Part shown: piece by piece, positions 1 to 6,420 of the stretch
How positions within the stretch are numbered: the stretch's first letter is position 1
Layout: each line of letters begins with the position of its first letter
DNA from: JADJAH01 sp964615795
Lineage (GTDB): Bacteria; Bacteroidota; Ignavibacteria; Tepidaquicellales; Tepidaquicellaceae
Reading direction: 5' to 3'
Assembly: GCA_964615795.1 (NCBI GenBank)
Contig: CAZTQR010000078.1
Span: 1-15,019 of the forward strand
Length of the DNA stretch: 15,019 nucleotides
Program-made: the position numbers and the translations under genes
Notes under the pieces: generated by a model
The model's database searches: none
The model's input: only the letters and a program-made list of their open reading frames with translations
Told to the model about the DNA's origin: nothing

Positions 1-189
1 AATGCCGATCACGCCGTTAGGAAATTCTATCAGTTCGCCGGCTTCGCATTTTGATAGTCCGTAAACCCTGGCAACACCGTCGCCAACATAAAGCACCGTA
101 CCAACATCATAAACATCAACTTCCGAGTTAAATCCTGATAGTTGTTTCCTTAGTATCGCAGAAATCTCGTCTGATTTTACCTCTGCCAT
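1..189 (-). CDS. atpA: ATP synthase F1 subunit alpha, N-terminal part (cut by window edge)
   Basis: Alpha subunit of the F1 head of ATP synthase, which forms the alpha3beta3 hexamer with the beta subunit. Only the first 63 codons are present; the gene runs off the left edge. The start is ATG at 189. The visible protein begins MAEVKSDEISAILRKQL and continues with a stretch like EVDVYDVGTVLYVGDGVARVYGL. This is the typical N-terminal crown beta-barrel of AtpA, where most homologues read GTVLSVGDGIARVYGL. The Walker A region and the rest of the nucleotide-binding domain lie outside the window. The gene follows atpH by 47 bases on the same strand and closes the visible part of the operon. No clear Shine-Dalgarno sequence is seen before the ATG. 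Identity is nearly certain from the motif and the gene order. Confidence 0.95.
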   Translation of the reverse strand, partial: MAEVKSDEISAILRKQLSGFNSEVDVYDVGTVLYVGDGVARVYGLSKCEAGELIEFPNGVIGI

Positions 190-236
190 TATTGATTCGT
201 TTGAATTTTACTTTCTGAATTAAAATTTTGTGACTG

Positions 237-788
237 TCAGTTCGAAGAAAATTCTCCGCTTTTGAATTTCTCTCTCAGCATTTCAAGCTGTCTCCTGATG
301 CTTGCATCAAGCACAGTATCTCCTATGCCTGCAACGAATCCACCGATAATGTCTTTGTCGATTCCGAACCGTATCTCGCTCTTCTTGCCCGTATAGGCAT
401 TGATCTTCTGCTCAAGTGCAGACTTCTCGCTGTCAGTAAGTTCAACGGCCGTCTTTACATTCACGTCAACAATACCTTCTTTCTCTTTCTTAAGATTCAG
501 AAAGTCGGTCATAATATCATGTGTCAGAGCTTCCCTGCTTCTTGATATGAGGAGTTCCAGAAAATTGTACGAGAGTGTTCCTATCCTGCCTTTGAACATC
601 TCATTCACTACGGCCCTCTTTTTCATTTTGCTTACGGCGGGAGTATGGAAGAAAAGCTCAAGCTCCCTGTTGGCATCTATAAGCGCAAGCATCTGCCTGA
701 AATCACCCGCGAGTTCATCAACCTTGTTGCTCTCAGCCGCAAGGCTGTAAAGCGCATTCGAATATCTTCTTGCCGCTTTGGAAATCAT
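237..788 (-). CDS. atpH: ATP synthase F1 subunit delta
   Basis: Delta subunit (OSCP homologue), 183 residues, the usual family length. It sits on top of the F1 head and ties it to the peripheral stalk made by subunit b. The N-terminus (ISKAARRYSNALYSLAAESN) matches the classic delta start with the A-x-R-Y-x-x-AL pattern. The C-terminal part near residues 147-170 (GGFVAGIGDTVLDASIRRQL) matches the conserved delta signature, which in most bacteria reads GG..i.iGD.v.D.Si+.+L. The start is ATG at 788, only 15 bases after the atpF stop, so the two are probably translationally linked. Downstream is atpA. No strong Shine-Dalgarno sequence is visible. Confidence 0.96.
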   Translation of the reverse strand: MISKAARRYSNALYSLAAESNKVDELAGDFRQMLALIDANRELELFFHTPAVSKMKKRAVVNEMFKGRIGTLSYNFLELLISRSREALTHDIMTDFLNLKKEKEGIVDVNVKTAVELTDSEKSALEQKINAYTGKKSEIRFGIDKDIIGGFVAGIGDTVLDASIRRQLEMLREKFKSGEFSSN

Positions 789-803
789 GTCTTTGTTTGT
801 CCG

Positions 804-1292
804 TTAATTGCTGGGGATCCTTGAAATGAAATCGTCAACTATCTTCTTCTGTTTGGTCTCGTCGAGGTTCTCCTTCAGGATCTTCTCCGCCGCTTTTATG
901 GCAAGATCAGATACTTCGGATCTGAGGTCGCTCATTGCCGATTCTTTTTCCTGCCTGATTTCCGCCCTTGCCTGTTCAATGATCCGCCTCGACTCCTCCT
1001 GCGATTTCTGAAGTATTTCGTCCCTCATCTTATTGGCAACTTCCTTTGCGTCATTGATAATCTTCATTGACTGTGCGTTGGCCTCTGAAAGATTCTTCTT
1101 ATGTTCATCTACCAGAGCTTCGGCTTCCTTTCTGAGGTTCTTTGCCTGTTCGATGGAATCCTTTATACCTTCTTCACGTGAGTTAAGCGCTGTCAGCATC
1201 GGCTTCCAGGCTATTTTCTTAAGCACGAATAGCAGGATGACGAAGATGATTATCTGCCAGATGATAAGTCCGGGATTAACGGACAAAAGCAT
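804..1292 (-). CDS. atpF: ATP synthase F0 subunit b
   Basis: Peripheral stalk subunit b, 162 residues with the start chosen here. It begins MLLSVNPGLIIWQIIIFVILLFVLKK, a single membrane anchor, followed by a long charged helix (about residues 27-140, rich in Glu, Lys, Arg, Gln and Ala) that forms the dimeric stalk reaching up to delta. An open frame extends upstream to 1367, but the extra residues (MFYYLHLLYNYSLILMFSEGG) do not look like subunit b. The ATG at 1292 is preceded by a purine-rich GGAGGAGAGG, whose nearest part is 8 bases away, and gives the expected protein start. I therefore prefer 1292. The leader to atpE is then 156 nt, unusually long for this compact operon. Confidence 0.93.
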   Translation of the reverse strand: MLLSVNPGLIIWQIIIFVILLFVLKKIAWKPMLTALNSREEGIKDSIEQAKNLRKEAEALVDEHKKNLSEANAQSMKIINDAKEVANKMRDEILQKSQEESRRIIEQARAEIRQEKESAMSDLRSEVSDLAIKAAEKILKENLDETKQKKIVDDFISRIPSN

Positions 1293-1300
1293 CGGCTTTT

Positions 1301-1310
1301 CCTCTCCTCC
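1301..1310 (-). promoter_or_regulatory. ribosome binding site that decides the atpF start
   Basis: On the minus strand this reads GGAGGAGAGG and ends 8 bases before the ATG at 1292. Most genes in this operon have no clear Shine-Dalgarno sequence, so this one argues for the start at 1292 over the upstream in-frame starts at 1367 or 1322. Confidence 0.7.
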
Positions 1311-1448
1311 TTCGCTGAACATCAGTATCAGAGAGTAGTTATACAATAAATGCAGATAATAAAACATTATCCTTGAAAGAGTTTATGTTTGAAAATGTTC
1401 ATTGCCCAAAAAGTGTGCAACGAACCCGCGATCTCCGAAGAATCCGGT

Positions 1449-1670
1449 TTAGCTCTTTGTAGCGAGCAGAATGCAGATAACGAGTCCGAAAAGTGCAACC
1501 CCTTCAACAAGAGCTGCGGCAATGATCATTGATGTTCTGATCTCACCGAGAGCTTCCGGCTGTCTTCCGCTTGCTTCCATAGCCGAACCTGCGAGTCTTC
1601 CGATTCCAAGACCTGCTCCGATTACTGTTAAACCTGCACCGATACCGGCTCCCAAGAATGCAAAATCCAT
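1449..1670 (-). CDS. atpE: ATP synthase F0 subunit c (proteolipid)
   Basis: Subunit c, 73 residues, which makes the rotating ring in the membrane. Two transmembrane helices are visible. Helix 1 (about 5-28) carries the glycine-rich packing motif GAGIGAG...GAGLGIG. The polar loop has the conserved R36-Q37-P38. Helix 2 (about 47-70) carries the ion-binding carboxylate Glu56 in AALVEGVALFG. Sodium-binding rings usually have a Gln in helix 1 and Ser/Thr right after the Glu. Here Gly follows Glu56 and helix 1 has no Gln, so proton coupling is the likely mode (inference). It lies 62 bases after atpB and has one of the best ribosome binding sites in the operon, fitting the need for many copies per complex. 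Confidence 0.97.
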   Translation of the reverse strand: MDFAFLGAGIGAGLTVIGAGLGIGRLAGSAMEASGRQPEALGEIRTSMIIAAALVEGVALFGLVICILLATKS

Positions 1671-1680
1671 TTTACTTGAT

Positions 1681-1687
1681 TCTCCTT
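1681..1687 (-). promoter_or_regulatory. ribosome binding site of atpE
   Basis: On the minus strand this reads AAGGAGA, 10 bases before the atpE ATG at 1670. It is a good anti-16S match, while atpH, atpA and atpB lack an equally well-placed one. Stronger translation of subunit c, needed in roughly ten copies per enzyme, is a reasonable explanation. Confidence 0.6.
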
Positions 1688-1732
1688 TTTATTTTTGTTT
1701 TTGTGATTGCTTGTTGTTTGAAAAAATTATTA

Positions 1733-2647
1733 TCAGTGATGATGCATAGCCATGTTAATGTAAAGCACTGAAAGCATGGTGAAAATGTACGCCTGAAGGA
1801 ATGCGATGAAGATCTCCATCAGGTAAATGAACAGCGCGAATGGCACGGCAATAACCGATCCCGCATACTCCATTACAAAGATCAGCCCGATGAGAGAGAA
1901 TATGATGATCGAACCCGCAGTGATGTTTGCAAACAACCTCATCATCAGCGAGAAGGGCTTTGTGAACAGTCCTATGAACTCAACTACCACCATGATAGGA
2001 AGTACGAATCCCGGGACTCCGGGCGGCACTAAGTTTTTGACATATCCTCCGAATCCGTGCGCCTTGATGCCGGCGATCTGAGTCATAACAAATGTGATAA
2101 GCGCCAGTGCGCAGGTAACGTTGATGTTCTTCGTGGGCTGTGCAAGAAACGGGAAAAGTCCGATGATGTTTGCAATGAGAATGAAGAAGAAGACCGTCAG
2201 GAAAAACGGCATGTACTTAAGTCCGCCTTCACCCATATTGGGCACCACGATCTGATCCCTGATGAACACCACAATGGACTCGATCATATTCCCGATCCCT
2301 TTAGGGACGATATTCTTCGCATTGGAAGAAGCCGCATATCCGAGAACGATAACTGCAATTATGGATGCGAGGATCGCCATCGCAGTTGACTTCGTTATCG
2401 AAAAATCGATCTTGATGCCGAAGATCTCAACGGGTTCAAAATGAGGGAGCGGGATCTTACCGAGGAAGTAAAGGTCTATGTAGTGATGGTCAACAACCTT
2501 GTCGATGATATCGAGCTTGGTATTGTCCCCTTTCGGGTCATCGGATGCGAAGGCGGTTGATGCAGAGCCTGCAAGCAGAAGCCCCAAAAATGCCGTTAGA
2601 AGAATCCTGTTTATTGTTGATCTGGAAGTAGAAATTATTTTCTGCAA
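1733..2647 (-). CDS. atpB: ATP synthase F0 subunit a
   Basis: Subunit a, 304 residues, forming the stator half-channels beside the c-ring. The essential Arg237 lies in FSLMMRLFANITAG, matching E. coli Arg210 in SLGLRLFGNMYAG. The last helix has the conserved LQAYIFTMLSVLYI with Gln285. Five to six membrane helices lie between about residues 88 and 297. The N-terminus looks like a signal peptide (hydrophobic 15-30, then AFA before Ser35) with a periplasmic stretch before the first core helix. Such N-terminal extensions are common in Bacteroidota subunit a. The start is a TTG at 2647: there is no ATG in this frame before residue 90, and the frame is closed upstream by the TAA at 2660-2662, which is also the stop of the preceding atpI-like gene. 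The C-terminus ends in three histidines. Confidence 0.95.
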   Translation of the reverse strand: MQKIISTSRSTINRILLTAFLGLLLAGSASTAFASDDPKGDNTKLDIIDKVVDHHYIDLYFLGKIPLPHFEPVEIFGIKIDFSITKSTAMAILASIIAVIVLGYAASSNAKNIVPKGIGNMIESIVVFIRDQIVVPNMGEGGLKYMPFFLTVFFFILIANIIGLFPFLAQPTKNINVTCALALITFVMTQIAGIKAHGFGGYVKNLVPPGVPGFVLPIMVVVEFIGLFTKPFSLMMRLFANITAGSIIIFSLIGLIFVMEYAGSVIAVPFALFIYLMEIFIAFLQAYIFTMLSVLYINMAMHHH

Positions 2648-2659
2648 TTCCTCAAATAG

Positions 2660-3046
2660 TTATTGTTGTACATTCTTCAAATTCTCCTGCCTGTCCTGAA
2701 GAAACCTGATCTCCATAACAAGGAAGAGGAAGTAAAACAAAAAGAGCGAAACGGCCAGATTGATCTTGTCAATTTTGAGAATTACGATCAGCAAAGCGAC
2801 CACGATCACAATTGCAAACATTCTGACCACCATACTCAGAAGGATCTTATTGAAGAATCCCTTCCCTTCAGTCTCAAACGCTCTTGTGATCACTATCATG
2901 CCGGCCACGGCATTTATGAAACTTATCAGCCAGCCTGTGACAAACGGTACCAGTAACCTGATACTGCCGGTCAGATACATTACAGCGATACCGGCAATCA
3001 ACAGGGCAACACTAACCTTTATAAGCCTGCCGACATATGCTTCCAT
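2660..3046 (-). CDS. AtpI-like membrane protein of the ATP synthase operon
   Basis: A 128-residue integral membrane protein with about four transmembrane helices (roughly 9-28, 30-52, 67-89 and 94-112) and a charged C-terminal tail (FLQDRQENLKNVQQ). Size, topology and its place directly before atpB match the ATP synthase I chain (AtpI) group, thought to help assemble the c-ring or act in Mg2+ uptake. It is not needed for catalysis. The sequence itself is poorly conserved, so the call rests mostly on topology and context. It starts at the ATG at 3046, nine bases after the upstream atpZ-like gene. Its stop TAA is in the same frame as atpB, only 12 bases before the atpB start. Confidence 0.75.
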   Translation of the reverse strand: MEAYVGRLIKVSVALLIAGIAVMYLTGSIRLLVPFVTGWLISFINAVAGMIVITRAFETEGKGFFNKILLSMVVRMFAIVIVVALLIVILKIDKINLAVSLFLFYFLFLVMEIRFLQDRQENLKNVQQ

Positions 3047-3055
3047 CCGTGGATT

Positions 3056-3361
3056 TCAGTATTTATTATACTTCGGGTTTTCCTTTCTGTCATCAGCGTT
3101 CATTTTCCTGATATTCAGATAGAAGCTATAGAACCCGCCGCCGAATCCGATCAGTGTAAGTACGAGCGTAAGCCACGGGCTTGTTCCGAGCTTTCCGTCG
3201 AGCCACATTCCTGCAAACAGAAAGACCAGTATAGTGGCAACAAGCGAGATTCCAAGGCCTGAATACTGAAGGGTTTTGGAATCCGGCTTAATAACGGGCT
3301 TGGTCAGAAATTCTTTCAAAGAACTCTTGTCCTGTCCGGTATCCTTGGGCTGTTCTGACAT
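3056..3361 (-). CDS. atpZ: AtpZ/AtpI family small membrane protein
   Basis: A 101-residue protein and the first gene of the operon. It has a hydrophilic, charged N-terminal region (about 1-33) and two transmembrane helices (about 35-52 and 63-83). The segment YSGLGISLVATILVFLFAGM followed by W-LDGKLGTSPWLTLV and a glycine-rich second helix matches the AtpZ/AtpI family (putative F0F1 ATPase subunit). The hallmark is G.G...a....G..lD..lgt.P......l.G...g. Such proteins are found at the head of many atp operons and may aid complex assembly or Mg2+/Ca2+ transport; the role is not settled. The start is ATG at 3361. A candidate Bacteroidota promoter ends only 14 bases upstream, so the leader would be very short. 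Confidence 0.85.
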   Translation of the reverse strand: MSEQPKDTGQDKSSLKEFLTKPVIKPDSKTLQYSGLGISLVATILVFLFAGMWLDGKLGTSPWLTLVLTLIGFGGGFYSFYLNIRKMNADDRKENPKYNKY

Positions 3362-3375
3362 AAATCAAGCGTTTG

Positions 3376-3407
3376 CAAAATTAGCCAAATGAGTTTTGAA
3401 ATGCAAT
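3376..3407 (-). promoter_or_regulatory. candidate promoter of the atp operon (Bacteroidota type)
   Basis: On the minus strand the sequence has ATTG (3407-3404), a 20-base spacer, and TAATTTTG (3383-3376). TAATTTTG is a full match to the Bacteroidota -7 element TAnnTTTG, and ATTG matches three of four bases of the -33 TTTG element. The -7 box ends 14 bases before the atpZ ATG, so the transcript leader would be under about 12 bases. This is the only such match in the non-coding stretch before the operon. Confidence 0.5.
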
Positions 3408-3490
3408 TCTAACAGCGGGATACTTCAGTCAAAGTTGAAGAAATGTCCATTTGCGCTCTGGTTCAGTTTCAGGCATCAGGCCAGGGTTTT

Positions 3491-3726
3491 GCCACGAATG
3501 CATGAATGAATGATTATCATGATGTCAATACAACGAATGATGTTGTTCGTGTATGCGTGGCTGACTTGCTCCTTCAAAGGAAAGAGCTTTTGCCACGAAT
3601 GCACGAATGAATAAGATCCGTTGTGCATTCTGCTGAAGTTGATACAACGAATGATGTTATTCGTGTATTCGTGGCTGACTTGCGCCTTCAAAAGAAAGAG
3701 CTTTTGCCACGAATGCACGAATGAAT
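3491..3726. repeat. tandem array of palindromic ATTCGTG-type repeats
   Basis: The word GCCACGAATGCACGAAT (or a close variant) starts at 3491, 3592 and 3706. In the first two units it is followed after 37-50 bases by its inverted copy, ending in GTGGC at 3561 and 3675. In the second unit the 17-base arms (3592-3608 and 3659-3675) pair fully apart from one G-T wobble; the first unit is more worn. The two units are joined to the next arm by a conserved 30-base spacer (3562-3591 and 3676-3705). Unit lengths are 101 and 114 bases, differing in the loop. A third, partial unit starts at 3706, and its similarity fades near 3750, at the end of the protease gene. The rest of this gene-free stretch (3362-3490) holds only the atp promoter. 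The array is repeat DNA and does not code for protein. Confidence 0.85.
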
Positions 3727-3748
3727 GAGATCAGTTATGAATCTCTTT

Positions 3749-5830
3749 TCAATTCCCGGATTCATCACCGCAGGCTCCGCCCATTGCCGCATTGATCTTC
3801 CTGGAAATTATTCGTTCAGGTTTAGCTTTGCTCAGCAGAACCGAAATGACATCCTTGCTCAGTTTACCGGAGACAAGCGCTCCCAGCAGATACCATGCAA
3901 CGATCTTTATGTTTCCGGAGCCGTCACGCATAGCCGTAACGAACTGATTGGTGTTAACAGGACACATTGACAATTTCGAGAACACATCATTCGCCGATTT
4001 GTCCGCCGCACGCGCAATGTTTCCGCCGTACCTTGTTACATTCCACAGTATCAGCTTGAGCTTGTCCCCGCTGATCTTTACGCCGGTAACAGCCATCTCA
4101 GTACCCATTCCGCACACGGCAACGTCTGAGATGCTTCCAGCCGAACTGACACCTCTGTGTTCAATGAACTTTCCGTCAAACGGCGTACCGGCCGCGCGCA
4201 ACCTGAGATTTTTTGATGAGTCCTGAAACGCCGTGAGTGCAACTTCCCTTGAAACATTGCATCCGGCAATCACACCCGGAGAGGACTCTTCGGCAGAAGT
4301 GCTTTGTATCTTGTGCAGTTTGTTGTCTTCATCAAAATACCAGAGTACCGTTCGCAGTGAGTTGTCTTCATCCCTTACAAAAGTCACGAGACTGCTTGCG
4401 CCTATCCACGAAATGTTCAGCCCCGGGGTGGCGATACCTGACTTCGCACTATTGACCTTACCGGCATCCGCAGAATCGCTCAAGGCCACTCTCCCGTCTG
4501 CATATGTCTTCCACACATGTACTTTCAGTGATCCGTTCTTGAGCCGCACGGCAGTTGCTATGTAGTTAGCGCCCATATTGTAACGTGAAATGCAACAGGC
4601 AACATCATTCACCTCTTCATTAACATCTGCATCTTTCATTCTTTCAACGTCTCCATTCTCCCTGATCTTCCAGATTATCACCTTAAGCTTTTTGCCGGAT
4701 GTAATAACGGCGGTTGCCACATGGTTCAGTCCAATTCCCGTAATTGAAACTTTCTGCACTCCGCCGGCAGAGGCAGAGCCCTTTCGTCTGACTTTTTTAC
4801 CGCCATCTTCAACATCCCAGACTATCACTTTGAGATTTCCGTCACTGTCAATCACTGCAGTTGCAAAGCGCCCTGCCCTTACATGAGCCGCTTTGATGTC
4901 AGACACTGCGCCTCCGGTGGCCGACCCTCCTCTGTGGATCACATAATTCAGCGACGGAGCAATGCTGATCAGGTCATGCCTGTTTCGCATTTCGAGTCCG
5001 TCTCGTATGCGGCGCGCCTGCTGAGGCGAGATGGTCTTGTCGCCGGTCTCACTGCATCCCTTGAAATAACTCATTACAAGGTTCCTGTCAGGCGCGAGTG
5101 TGTAAAGCTTTATCTCATTTCCGAAGTTCACCGGAACAAGTATTTCCCCAACAGGCCCGCAAACCGTAAGCCCTTCGCTTTCAAAGATCGCTCCTTTGCA
5201 GTCTGCCGGCGTATCAAGCACAACCGCCCTGTCGCCGTCAAGAGCGTTGAGCCCGTCGTCTTTGCTGTTGCCGTCATCAACATAAGCTTTGATCTTTGCC
5301 GCCGCATCATCAACATCAGCCACTCCCTCAGTGAAAGTGTGGGGAAGGTGAAGGTAATGTCCGATCTCGTGTCCAAGATCAATTGCATTGCTTGATGTTG
5401 ACATGTTTACGAAGTAAGATCCCGCGCTTGATGATCCGCCGCCCTTATTTGCGATGTACCAGTTGCCGTCATCGTCCTTATCGAGTTTCTTTCGCTTGCG
5501 GTAGATCACAACCAGTTTCTTTCTGAACTGCATGGCAATGGATGTTCTTGCCGCACTGTGCGTATCCGAATCCACTTCAGGTTCATGATCCCATTTATCC
5601 GTTCCGACATTTGGCTTCTCAAGAGGAGTAAAATCCCTGTTGAGCAAAGTGCTGTTGATCTTCAGGAAATCATTTACGGGATCGAACACAAATTCAATCT
5701 CAGCAGGAGACATGATCTGATTTAGCACAGGAAGATATCCCGTTATTGTGTTTGAAGTAATGTTTGCGGCATCTGAGCCGTCGTCGTTTGCAGTTGCAAT
5801 GATCTGAAGCCTGATCTTGTAATTGGCCAT
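3749..5830 (-). CDS. metzincin (M43-like) metalloprotease with seven C-terminal propeller-like repeats
   Basis: A 693-residue protein. The N-terminal half is a metzincin zinc protease. The zinc-binding motif HEIGHYLHLPH gives ligands His154, His158 and His164 with catalytic Glu155, and the Met-turn is probably Met253 in LVMSYFKGCS. The stretch ISPQQARRIRDGLEMR after it resembles the end of M43 (pappalysin/cytophagalysin) domains. One departure is His161 where most members have Gly. Residues about 299-660 hold seven degenerate repeats of about 50 residues, each with a V/A-T-A-V-+-...-G-LK-+-+-W core, such as FATAVIDSDGNLKVIVWDV. Seven copies suggest a seven-bladed beta-propeller (inference). 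No signal peptide is seen at the N-terminus (MANYKIRLQIIATANDDGSD) and there is no T9SS tail, which is odd for this family. The start at 5830 has no clear ribosome binding site. The substrate is unknown. Confidence 0.8.
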   Translation of the reverse strand: MANYKIRLQIIATANDDGSDAANITSNTITGYLPVLNQIMSPAEIEFVFDPVNDFLKINSTLLNRDFTPLEKPNVGTDKWDHEPEVDSDTHSAARTSIAMQFRKKLVVIYRKRKKLDKDDDGNWYIANKGGGSSSAGSYFVNMSTSSNAIDLGHEIGHYLHLPHTFTEGVADVDDAAAKIKAYVDDGNSKDDGLNALDGDRAVVLDTPADCKGAIFESEGLTVCGPVGEILVPVNFGNEIKLYTLAPDRNLVMSYFKGCSETGDKTISPQQARRIRDGLEMRNRHDLISIAPSLNYVIHRGGSATGGAVSDIKAAHVRAGRFATAVIDSDGNLKVIVWDVEDGGKKVRRKGSASAGGVQKVSITGIGLNHVATAVITSGKKLKVIIWKIRENGDVERMKDADVNEEVNDVACCISRYNMGANYIATAVRLKNGSLKVHVWKTYADGRVALSDSADAGKVNSAKSGIATPGLNISWIGASSLVTFVRDEDNSLRTVLWYFDEDNKLHKIQSTSAEESSPGVIAGCNVSREVALTAFQDSSKNLRLRAAGTPFDGKFIEHRGVSSAGSISDVAVCGMGTEMAVTGVKISGDKLKLILWNVTRYGGNIARAADKSANDVFSKLSMCPVNTNQFVTAMRDGSGNIKIVAWYLLGALVSGKLSKDVISVLLSKAKPERIISRKINAAMGGACGDESGN

Positions 5831-6003
5831 AATTTGTATGCCCTTCCGGGGTTAGATTGGAATGAAGCTAATGAATGGGGATTTGATTAGAAACCAAATT
5901 CAGGTCAGGACTCTCACGAAAGTTCCATTTTATAGGCATTGAATTATGCGGGTAAGATCACCAACTTCGCAGACTTTTTATCCCAAATTCAAACACATCA
6001 TAA

Positions 6004-6366
6004 ATGGAAAGAAAGCAATGGCTGGAGAAGATCGGGCAGATAATTGACGCAAAGGATGCAAAGGGCTTCTCGGAACTTATCACGGAAGACGGAATATTCA
6101 GGTTCGGCAATGCACCTGAAGTAAGAGGAAGAAAGGCCATCGAAGATTATGTGGCGGCATTCTTCGGAATGATAAAGTCAAGCAGTCACAAAGTGCTCAA
6201 CCACTGGGAGAGCGGAGCCGGAATTGTATGGGAAGGACAGGTTGAATACACGCGGCTTGATGAGAAGAAAGTGACAGTGAACTTCTGCAACATATTCTAT
6301 ATGAAAGATGACCTGATAGACAAGTATCTTATCTTCATAGACAATGCTCCGTTATTTGCGGAATAA
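6004..6366 (+). CDS. NTF2/SnoaL-like small protein
   Basis: A 120-residue protein with the pattern of the NTF2-like (SnoaL, DUF4440-like) superfamily. An N-terminal helix (RKQWLEKIGQIIDAKDAKGFSELITEDGIFRFGN) is followed by G-R-KAIEDYVAAFFGMI and then four alternating beta strands ending in FCNIFYMKDDLIDKYLIFID. Members are cone-shaped alpha+beta folds used as isomerases, hydratases, polyketide cyclases or plain binding proteins, so the fold does not fix a reaction. It lies 54 bases before a short-chain dehydrogenase on the same strand, which hints at a joint small-molecule role (inference). The 173-base gap to the divergent protease gene shows no recognised promoter, and there is no Shine-Dalgarno sequence before the ATG. 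Confidence 0.75.
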   Translation: MERKQWLEKIGQIIDAKDAKGFSELITEDGIFRFGNAPEVRGRKAIEDYVAAFFGMIKSSSHKVLNHWESGAGIVWEGQVEYTRLDEKKVTVNFCNIFYMKDDLIDKYLIFIDNAPLFAE

Positions 6367-6420
6367 AGAACGCCCTGCCGGAAGTAACATGCCCGGAAGA
6401 AACAAACCCTTACTGACTTC

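Noticed and set aside
1293..1367. A 25-codon N-terminal extension of atpF
   Set aside because: The added residues do not resemble subunit b, and the ATG at 1292 has a good ribosome binding site and the expected first residues.
3476..3718. An 80-codon open frame on the minus strand through the repeat array, with peptide repeats such as HSWQKLF...SH.YTNNIIRCI
   Set aside because: Its periodic peptide is just the translation of the tandem palindromic repeats. There is no ribosome binding site, and such frames arise by chance in repeats of this type.
3491..3726. CRISPR-like array
   Set aside because: Units are 101-114 bases long with palindromic arms, conserved 30-base spacers and variable loops, and there are only about 2.3 copies. 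CRISPR arrays have short repeats with unique spacers of constant length, and no cas gene is present.
3727..3749. A hairpin GAGAT/ATCTC followed by TTTT on the plus strand, as a terminator
   Set aside because: No plus-strand gene ends here, and the T run is on the wrong side for the minus-strand protease gene. The stem is only 5 bp.
4078..4269. Antisense and shifted open frames inside the protease, T9SS, and ATP synthase genes
   Set aside because: They overlap well-supported genes, lack conserved motifs and ribosome binding sites, and their composition is that of out-of-frame shadows.
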